Assembly (NCBI GenBank): GCA_031285085.1 | Contig: JAITWW010000130.1 | Coordinates: 1-11,887 of the forward strand | Source: Candidatus Methanofilum arcanum | GTDB taxonomy: Archaea; Halobacteriota; Methanomicrobia; Methanomicrobiales; Methanospirillaceae | Direction of reading: 5' to 3' | Length of the DNA stretch: 11,887 nt | In this document: piece by piece, positions 7,399-11,887 of the stretch | Numbering within the stretch: position 1 is the first letter of the stretch | Layout: each line of letters starts with the position of its first letter | Made by a program: the position numbers and the translations under genes | Notes under the pieces: model-generated | Told to the model about the DNA's origin: nothing | The model's database searches: none | Seen by the model: the letters and a program-made list of their open reading frames with translations, nothing else

Positions 7399-8519
7399 TA
7401 GTACACGAACACATGATCTTGTATCAGTTTGCAAATGGAGATAGGATAGAAAGAGAAAAATATACCATTATTTCATATTTTCGTGGAAAACGGAAGGTAT
7501 TAAGTACATCTCCACTGAATGGAGGGGTGAGAACAGATCTCTTGAGTGTATTTAACTCTGATTTTCATGCTGGAAAAAAAAAGATTCCACCCCTGAGAGC
7601 GAAAACATATGCCGAACATATGGCTCTTCTTGCCACTGATCTCGGACTTGATCCTGCTTTATCTTCAGGGCTTGGAACAGCAGCTCATATGGATAATGTT
7701 GCCATCTGTTCTGAAACATATGCAGATACCACGGTGACAGCCATGGTTACTGGTGGTATCCAGATAAATGGGGGAAGAGTTGGAGAGGCTGCTCATTGGC
7801 ATGAAACAGAAGGGGAATACGTACAATGTGGTTTTGTTCCTGGAACCATCAATACTTTTTTGTTTATTAGTGCTCATCTCACAGATGCTGCCCTTGTTCG
7901 CTCGCTGATAACATGTACAGAAGCAAAAGTTGCTGCACTTCAGGAGCTCATGGCATCGAGCTGCTCCTCTCCTGGGCTTGCAACAGGGTCTTGTACTGAT
8001 GGGGTAATTATCGTTTCAGATCTCGAATCACCAGTTCATCTCACGGAGGCTGGAAAGCACTTTAAACTTGGAGAATTGATTGGAAAATCAGTCATTGCAG
8101 CAACAAAAAAAGCATTGTACTTAGAAACCTCTCTCTCACCAGAGTGGCAGTTCAGCATTCTTGAACGCATGGGAAGATTTGGGGTGACAGCAGAGGTACT
8201 CTTTGAGTTATGTCGTGAGCATATCTCATCTCAAACAGAGTTTGAACATAGATTATATCATATGAAAAGCGAGGAACATCTTGTAGTATACACGTCATTA
8301 TATGCACATCTTCTCGATCAGGTACAATGGGGACTCATTGATCCAATGCTGGCAGTTCACACAGCGCATGAGCTTTTCCAGCACATGAATATAAAGAAAG
8401 CCTTTCTTGATGAAACAGAATACAAGATGAAAAAAGATGGAAATGCTCCAGTAATTGAGATGTTCACTCATGCATACCGTCTGGGCCTTTGCGATATGAT
8501 ACTTGAAAAAAAGGAATAA
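7395..8519 (+). CDS. cbiZ: Adenosylcobinamide amidohydrolase CbiZ, with C-terminal extension
   Basis: CbiZ cleaves the aminopropanol arm of adenosylcobinamide to give adenosylcobyric acid, letting archaea salvage incomplete corrinoids that bypass the bacterial CobU route (established for Methanosarcina). The core domain spans about residues 25-245. Family blocks are NGGVRTDLLSVFN (42-54), GLGTAAHMDNVAI (92-104), VTAMVTGGIQINGGRVG (114-130), PGTINTFLF (149-157), TEAKVAALQEL (175-185) and ATGSCTDGVIIVS (196-208). Residues about 246-374 form a mainly helical extension with no motif I recognise. The GTG start overlaps the BtuF stop as GTGA; ATG 7413 is an alternative start six codons downstream. 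The coupling puts uptake and remodelling in one transcript. Core assignment is firm; the role of the extension is unknown. Confidence 0.92.
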   Translation: MIVHEHMILYQFANGDRIEREKYTIISYFRGKRKVLSTSPLNGGVRTDLLSVFNSDFHAGKKKIPPLRAKTYAEHMALLATDLGLDPALSSGLGTAAHMDNVAICSETYADTTVTAMVTGGIQINGGRVGEAAHWHETEGEYVQCGFVPGTINTFLFISAHLTDAALVRSLITCTEAKVAALQELMASSCSSPGLATGSCTDGVIIVSDLESPVHLTEAGKHFKLGELIGKSVIAATKKALYLETSLSPEWQFSILERMGRFGVTAEVLFELCREHISSQTEFEHRLYHMKSEEHLVVYTSLYAHLLDQVQWGLIDPMLAVHTAHELFQHMNIKKAFLDETEYKMKKDGNAPVIEMFTHAYRLGLCDMILEKKE

Positions 8520-8556
8520 AAAAGAGAGATTTTGTAAAAGAGAAGGATATTGTTGT

Positions 8557-8561
8557 AAAAA
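8557..8561 (-). terminator. Oligo-T terminator of the tRNA-Gly gene
   Basis: The minus strand reads TTTTT two bases after the tRNA discriminator base. Oligo-T tracts without a hairpin are the usual archaeal termination signal. Confidence 0.45.
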
Positions 8562-8563
8562 GA

Positions 8564-8634
8564 TGCGGTAACCGGGGCTCGAACCCGGGCTAGAGGCTTG
8601 GGAAGCCCCTGTCCTGCCACTAGACTATTACCGC
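8564..8634 (-). tRNA. tRNA-Gly (anticodon CCC)
   Basis: A 71-base cloverleaf on the minus strand. The acceptor arm GCGGTAA pairs perfectly with TTACCGC, with discriminator A. The D-stem is GTC/GAC and the anticodon stem GGGGC/GCCTC with one G-T pair. The anticodon loop TTCCCAA gives anticodon CCC, reading GGG glycine codons. The T-stem CCGGG/CCCGG carries loop TTCGAGC. CCA is not encoded, and there is no intron. It is convergent to cbiZ, 44 bases past its stop. Confidence 0.97.
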
Positions 8635-8812
8635 ACACCAGATCGCTCAGTGGTGTATGAGTACATTTGTACAAATACATGATAAATATGACTGTTTTTG
8701 ATTGATAAACTCCATCTGTTCTGCAAAACACATTTAGCATACTTGTTTCATAAAGAGGCATATTCAAAAAAACGTTTCGTACACAGGAACTTTGTTTTGC
8801 ATACTCGAACGA

Positions 8813-8923
8813 TTATGAGTATTTTTCGATAATGGGACAGATATGTAAAATATTCGCTTGTGAAAGTGCATGCATCATTGCTTGGTGTGCACGACGTGTA
8901 CCCATATCAGAAGTGCTTTTCAT
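8813..8923 (-). CDS. Possible 36-residue small protein (unrecognised)
   Basis: An ATG-started minus-strand frame of 36 codons, ending just before the weak hairpin at 8801-8822. The product begins MKSTSDMGTRRAHQAMMHAL and ends CPIIEKYS; it is basic in the middle and contains no motif I recognise. The same frame stays open upstream to about 8996 with plausible codon choice (segment SARGALSFTNFDG). A good Shine-Dalgarno-like GAGGAG (8958-8953) lies inside that extension, but no standard start follows it at useful spacing. It could be a real short gene, a fragment of a longer decayed gene, or chance. It is divergent from pyrH. Confidence 0.25.
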   Translation of the reverse strand: MKSTSDMGTRRAHQAMMHALSQANILHICPIIEKYS

Positions 8924-8964
8924 ATTGCCATCAAAGTTTGTGAAAGATAGAGCTCCTCTTGCAG

Positions 8965-8976
8965 AATACAAATATG
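8965..8976 (+). promoter_or_regulatory. TATA-like element of pyrH
   Basis: AATACAAATATG lies 17-28 bases before the ATG at 8993. No Shine-Dalgarno precedes that ATG, so a leaderless transcript starting at or near 8993 is the simplest reading. Spacing is slightly short, so this is tentative. Confidence 0.35.
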
Positions 8977-8992
8977 ACAATAAATCTCTATC

Positions 8993-9742
8993 ATGGGGTC
9001 AGAAATGAATCAATTAGAAAACAGGCCAAAAGTTGTTATAGCCCTTGGGGGTTCCATTCTATTGCCATCACTTCATGCACATGCAATTTTGACATATGTG
9101 CCAGTTATTTCAGAGATTGCTACAAAGGCTCAGGTGTACATCGTTGTTGGAGGAGGAAAGATCGCACGAGAGTATATCAGTGTTTCTCGTGCGGTTGGAA
9201 CTGATGAAGCGACTGCAGACGAGATTGGTATTGCAGTTACTCGCATTAATGCCGCGCTTCTTATCTCTGCACTTGGAGATGTTGCATATCCACTTGTGCC
9301 AGTAACTTATCATGAAGCATTGTCCTATGGGTTCTTTGGTCGCGTTGTGGTGATGGGAGGTGTTGTGCCAGGGCAGACAACAGATGCAGTATCGGCAGTT
9401 CTGGCTGAGCGTGTTGGCGCTTCACTTCTGGTGAATGCAACATCTGTTGATGGCATTTATTCTGCAGATCCAAATAACCCAGCATATGCCAAGACAGCAA
9501 AACGCTATGATACCATGACAGCAGCAAATCTTCTTGAGATCGTGCAGCAGGGATCTATGTGTGCAGGTTCAAATAATGTCATGGACTTGGTCGCAGTAAA
9601 GATGATTGAACGCTGCAAGATACCACTTGTGGTGCTGGATGGAAGAGATCCTGCTAATGTGCTTTCAGCACTACAAACAGGGAGATTTACTGGAACAGTG
9701 GTAAGTGAGAATGGCATAAGCCCACTTCCCTTGTTTTCCTAA
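8993..9742 (+). CDS. pyrH: UMP kinase (archaeal PyrH, amino-acid kinase family)
   Basis: Phosphorylates UMP to UDP with ATP in pyrimidine nucleotide synthesis, in the cytoplasm, usually as a hexamer. The amino-acid kinase fold is clear. It has the N-terminal ALGGSIL (17-23), GGGKIAREYI (53-62), GTDEATADEIGI (69-80) and TRINAALLISALGD (83-96). Further on are the substrate loop MGGVVPGQTTDAVSA (121-135), the nucleotide-binding LVNATSVDGIYSADP (146-160), and the C-terminal MDLVAVKMIE and PLVVLDGR. The archaeal type lacks the longer bacterial GTP-regulation features. At 249 residues it is about 20 longer than typical archaeal enzymes, through short additions at both ends. ATG 8993 is chosen over ATG 9005 by TATA spacing; both fit the fold, which begins near residue 13. 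The secreted-protein gene follows 29 bases later and may be cotranscribed. Confidence 0.95.
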   Translation: MGSEMNQLENRPKVVIALGGSILLPSLHAHAILTYVPVISEIATKAQVYIVVGGGKIAREYISVSRAVGTDEATADEIGIAVTRINAALLISALGDVAYPLVPVTYHEALSYGFFGRVVVMGGVVPGQTTDAVSAVLAERVGASLLVNATSVDGIYSADPNNPAYAKTAKRYDTMTAANLLEIVQQGSMCAGSNNVMDLVAVKMIERCKIPLVVLDGRDPANVLSALQTGRFTGTVVSENGISPLPLFS

Positions 9743-9771
9743 ACAGGAGTGGAGTCTGTGAGGTAGTACTT

Positions 9772-11166
9772 GTGCAGCACCTCTCTTGTATAGCATGTGT
9801 GGTTTGCATACTCTGTGTCGTACCGATGCTATCTATGAGTATGCCTAGTGTTTCTGCTGTAACGGTTCGGATAGATTCAGTCATAGATACCGTAGGACCT
9901 GTCATTGAAAAACAGATCCTAAACTCAGGGAATTCAAATAATGGTGTATTGTACCGTGCAGACCAGATGTCAAATGGAGGGGATCTGGAAGAAGTGAAAA
10001 GTACACTCTATCAAGGTGGGAATTTTGATACGACAACGATTCTCACATATGATTCACAAGGACGTGGGCATATGATGGCATCAGAGTTGATCGGGTACCG
10101 ATCGCAGTCGCTTATCTCAAATGAGACAAATCCTTTCTGTGTATTTGGTCCACCCTATGCAATCACGGCTGATACCACAGCACCGGTGGCATATGCACGT
10201 GGCACCGTGTCGAGTTCTATTGCAACTGGTGATGCAATCACATATCACTCAGAAGGTCATGTGCGTCCAGATGATCTCTCATTCGAGCTCGCTGTTTCAC
10301 CACCTGATGGAGAAGAAACCACAAATGCACGAGTTTCAACGTCCTCATCGTTTGCAGTTGATAGCATGACTGACATGACAAGGGTTCATGAAAATCTGGT
10401 GATAGTAGGTAATCTTGGGGAGTTAAGACAATCATACCAGATGGGAGATGGGTACCACACATATCAAGAGCTTTCATCACAAGGAGCCGTGATAGAACAG
10501 GTAACGGTGTATGATGTTTCTTCAGAAAATGCTGCTTTGCCTGTATTAAATCAGCTCACCTATACTGCAGGAGCGATGGTTGGAGCAGGATCGTTTCATG
10601 AGATTCGTAGGCTTGATCTTGATGAAGGTATTGATACAACCCGCCTCGTGACATATGATCAGGGAGAGGCATCTGGTGGTATTATTATCATGGAACTGAT
10701 TCGTGCTGAGCGAGATAGCGTGTCAGAGGGTGGAGGCGGAACCGGTTCTGGTTGCATCTTTAGCAATATGGGTTCCGTAGAGGGTGGCACTGGAACCCAG
10801 GGACATGCTGAGACATATACGTCATCACAGATTCTCAGTGTTGACAGTCTCTTGTCAGAGATCATGACACGGGTTGTGTTTGGTTCTGGTGATAAAGGAA
10901 TTGATTTCCACTTTGACTCATATATCGAGACACCTGCTGATCTGCGTCCAACATTTGAGTTGCCGATGCGTGATCTCGATGGAGATGGGTTGTACGAGGA
11001 TCTGAATAATAATGGACGCCTTGATTATGCAGATATTGTCGTACTGTTTGAGAATATGGCGTGGCTCGTCGAGGATGAACGTGGCCTTTTGCTTGATTTT
11101 AATAGAAATGGAAAGTTAGATTATGCAGATATCGTCATTTTGTTTGAGATGATTCTTGGGAGATAG
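9772..11166 (+). CDS. Secreted protein with internal duplication and C-terminal dockerin-like calcium-binding module
   Basis: A 464-residue exported protein of unknown function. The N-terminal signal peptide (about 1-30) has four cysteines in its hydrophobic part and a likely cut after VSA. The body holds two diverged copies of a module (about 65-150 and 275-355). Matching parts are FDTTTILTYD with IDTTRLVTYD, MASELIGYR with IMELIRAER, FCVF (Cys123) with GCIF (Cys328), and RGTVSSSI with ETYTSSQI. The C-terminus (401-464) has two EF-hand-like loops, DLDGDG...DLNNNGRLDYAD and DFNRNGKLDYAD, each followed by a short helix (IVVLFENM, IVILFEMI), as in dockerin type I. Such modules are frequent on methanogen surface proteins without any cellulosome. 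The GTG start follows GAGGT (9760-9764) with a 7-base gap. No C-terminal anchor is seen. The gene ends where an IS66-like remnant begins. Confidence 0.85.
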   Translation: MQHLSCIACVVCILCVVPMLSMSMPSVSAVTVRIDSVIDTVGPVIEKQILNSGNSNNGVLYRADQMSNGGDLEEVKSTLYQGGNFDTTTILTYDSQGRGHMMASELIGYRSQSLISNETNPFCVFGPPYAITADTTAPVAYARGTVSSSIATGDAITYHSEGHVRPDDLSFELAVSPPDGEETTNARVSTSSSFAVDSMTDMTRVHENLVIVGNLGELRQSYQMGDGYHTYQELSSQGAVIEQVTVYDVSSENAALPVLNQLTYTAGAMVGAGSFHEIRRLDLDEGIDTTRLVTYDQGEASGGIIIMELIRAERDSVSEGGGGTGSGCIFSNMGSVEGGTGTQGHAETYTSSQILSVDSLLSEIMTRVVFGSGDKGIDFHFDSYIETPADLRPTFELPMRDLDGDGLYEDLNNNGRLDYADIVVLFENMAWLVEDERGLLLDFNRNGKLDYADIVILFEMILGR

Positions 11167-11169
11167 ATC

Positions 11170-11510
11170 TCTACATTCTTGTTTTTAGTAGAACGGGAGG
11201 AGGAATGAGGGGGCCAGGTTACTCCTTCACGTTTTTTTGACTATCTGCCTTTACACTGCTCTTTTTTTGAGGATTAGATGTTTTTTGAGGGGAAACAATA
11301 TCACGGGAAGGGAGAAAGCTGCTATTACTATTATGGGAGTCAAGGCGAGCCTTAAGCTCAGTGCTCTCCAGCTAAAGATCTGTGAGATGGGATTGAAGAT
11401 CAAGAATAGTTTGTGCCTGTTCTTTGTTTTTTTTCCAGATTTTTCTTCCTTGCTTCCTGATTTTTGATAAGGGAAAGAAGTGAGTCAATATCGGTGGAGG
11501 AATGTTTCAT
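11170..11510 (-). pseudogene. IS66-like transposase, decayed 5' fragment
   Basis: Minus-strand remnant of a transposase N-terminus. It starts at ATG 11510 with MKHSSTDIDSLLSLIKNQEA and leads into a coiled-coil region, which breaks in an 8-A run (about 11430) where one A appears lost. The shifted frame continues KEQAQTILDLQS, meets an in-frame TAG where Gln is expected, then gives LESTELKARLDSHNSNSSF and a Lys/Pro-rich stretch. The ELKARL...NSSNSS-like block followed by a proline/lysine-rich stretch is characteristic of the N-terminal region of IS66-family transposases. A further frameshift near 11228 precedes EGVT-like sequence, and similarity is lost next to the surface-protein stop at 11166. 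Only about 110 of some 480 codons remain, so it is inactive. The family call is from memory of the motif. Confidence 0.6.
11182..11186 (+). terminator. T-tract after the dockerin-protein gene
   Basis: TTTTT lies 16 bases past the stop codon, preceded by TTCTTG. It is a possible oligo-T archaeal terminator, although it lies inside the apparent transposase remnant. Confidence 0.3.
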
Positions 11511-11562
11511 ACAAATATATGGGATATTCAAATATAAATTCCATTCGAGATCTAAAATTTGA

Positions 11563-11688
11563 GACAAAGCTATTCTTAATTATGGAAGTGCAAAAAGAGC
11601 GATTATAACGCTGAAACTGTCCAGTGAATCAATTTTTGTTGAACATCTTGAAAAAAATAAACTTGAAAAGATGATAAAAATCCAATAA
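11563..11688 (+). pseudogene. Possible coding remnant, 41 codons without a start
   Basis: The open frame after TGA 11560-11562 has protein-like composition (AKRAIITLKLSSE, then a Lys/Glu-rich helical end EHLEKNKLEK) and stops at TAA 11686. No ATG, GTG or TTG opens it apart from an ATG six codons before the stop. It may be the 3' end of a lost gene or chance. I do not recognise it. Confidence 0.2.
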
Positions 11689-11692
11689 ATTG

Positions 11693-11716
11693 ATTTGCGC
11701 CCCCAGGGGTGCAAAT
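11693..11716. repeat. Perfectly closed 11-bp inverted repeat (hairpin)
   Basis: Arms ATTTGCGCCCC and GGGGTGCAAAT flank a 2-base spacer, with one G-T mismatch/wobble. The GC-rich core sits in very AT-rich surroundings. No T-tract follows on the plus strand, so it is not a classic intrinsic terminator. Options are a transposon end, a leader hairpin of the edge ORF, or a processing signal. Confidence 0.6.
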
Positions 11717-11788
11717 TTCCGAAATAAAATGAGTTTTATGTAATTTTATTAGTTCTAAGGGGATAGACACAATTACAAAGGAGCCATC

Positions 11789-11887
11789 ATGACAATTACC
11801 TTACCCTACATACTCTCCCAAATATTCGCCGCCCTTTGGTTATGGATTTGGTGTAGTATGTGAGGATGAGGAATGTGAACCAAAGGG
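11789..11887 (+). pseudogene. Edge ORF with strong ribosome binding site and apparent frameshift (partial)
   Basis: ATG 11789 follows AAAGGAG (11778-11783) at a good 5-base spacing. In frame it gives MTITLPYILSQ and stops at TGA after 24 codons. The +1 frame from 11805 reads on to the edge as PTYSPKYSPPFGYGFGVVCE and then DEECEPKG, which looks protein-like (soluble, with a CEDEEC pair of cysteines), yet has no start codon of its own. The simplest reading is MTITLP joined to PTYSPK by loss of one base from the CCC at 11804-11806, that is, a one-base insertion in this copy. A programmed +1 shift at CCC-T is an alternative. I do not recognise the family, and the gene continues beyond the window. 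Confidence 0.4.

Larger units (their letters stand above)
8635..8992. other. 358-base spacer between tRNA-Gly and pyrH
   Basis: The spacer holds no confident gene. It includes an AT-rich stretch (about 8680-8692, TTTATC on the minus strand) that may be the tRNA promoter, and the 12-bp palindrome ATTTGTACAAAT at 8665-8676. It also has a weak hairpin ATACTC...GAGTAT (8801-8822), two copies of TTGTGAAAG about 80 bases apart, and the pyrH promoter at its right end. A 36-codon minus-strand ORF (8813-8923) is listed separately. Confidence 0.5.
11511..11788. other. Spacer between the transposase remnant and the edge ORF
   Basis: AT-rich spacer with no complete gene. It holds TATA-like sequence near 11527-11540, the coding-looking remnant at 11563-11688 and the 11-bp hairpin at 11693-11716. 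An AT-rich stretch at 11721-11752 may include the promoter of the edge ORF. Confidence 0.4.

Noticed and set aside
8468..8767. 99-codon minus-strand frame across the cbiZ end
   Set aside because: It runs straight through the tRNA-Gly gene and overlaps cbiZ; its product has no domain-like pattern.
10970..11166. Dockerin-like end as evidence of a cellulosome
   Set aside because: No cohesin, carbohydrate-binding or glycoside hydrolase domain is seen; such modules are widespread on methanogen surface proteins without cellulosomes.
11340..11380. In-frame TAG in the transposase remnant as a pyrrolysine codon
   Set aside because: The gene is also broken by frameshifts and truncated, so the amber is more simply a decay mutation of a CAG glutamine codon.
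11237..11467. 76-codon plus-strand frame downstream of the surface-protein gene
   Set aside because: It is antisense to the transposase remnant, which explains the sequence better; the product is Leu/Phe-rich without motif.
1..11887. CRISPR array or known defence locus
   Set aside because: No regularly spaced repeats and no Cas, restriction or toxin-antitoxin-like products were found on either strand.

Overview
The window looks like part of the chromosome of a euryarchaeal methanogen, most likely Methanomicrobiales-like; the placement is by protein similarity from memory and is inference. The clues are an archaeal-type UMP kinase, a corrinoid-salvage CbiZ (a mainly archaeal enzyme), a tRNA without encoded CCA, AT-rich TATA-like boxes about 25 bases before start codons, and a secreted protein ending in a dockerin-like calcium-binding module of the kind common on methanogen surface proteins. 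Base composition is AT-rich.

Left part (1-4030, minus strand): a three-gene drug-efflux-type operon reading right to left. A MarR-family repressor is followed with 4- and 3-base overlaps by two ABC half-transporters. These form a heterodimeric exporter: one half has the degenerate features (Asp at the catalytic Glu position, Gln at the switch-His position), the other a canonical Walker B Glu and a variant signature. The second half runs off the left edge. A perfect 6+6 inverted repeat lies between the TATA-like box and the proposed leaderless GTG of the regulator and is probably its autoregulatory operator.

Middle (4145-6345, minus strand): a DUF169-family protein whose start is problematic, because a strong Shine-Dalgarno sequence points to an ACG codon, and a CNNM/CBS/CorC-type membrane protein.

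Centre right (6431-8519, plus strand): a two-gene corrinoid unit, a BtuF-like extracytoplasmic binding protein overlapping by 4 bases with CbiZ (adenosylcobinamide amidohydrolase), which carries a C-terminal extension of about 130 residues. No BtuC/BtuD permease genes are in the window. A tRNA-Gly(CCC) gene lies convergent to cbiZ.

Right (8640-11887): a 358-base spacer with a possible 36-codon antisense ORF, then pyrH (UMP kinase) and, 29 bases later, a secreted two-repeat protein with a dockerin-like C-terminus. The last 720 bases are decayed: a frameshifted 5' fragment of an IS66-like transposase abuts the surface-protein gene, followed by a coding-looking remnant, a strong 11-bp hairpin, and at the edge an ORF with a strong ribosome binding site whose reading frame appears broken after six codons. 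I see no complete, clearly new defence or mobile system here. The most unusual points are the internally duplicated dockerin protein, the extended CbiZ, the DUF169 start and the edge ORF.
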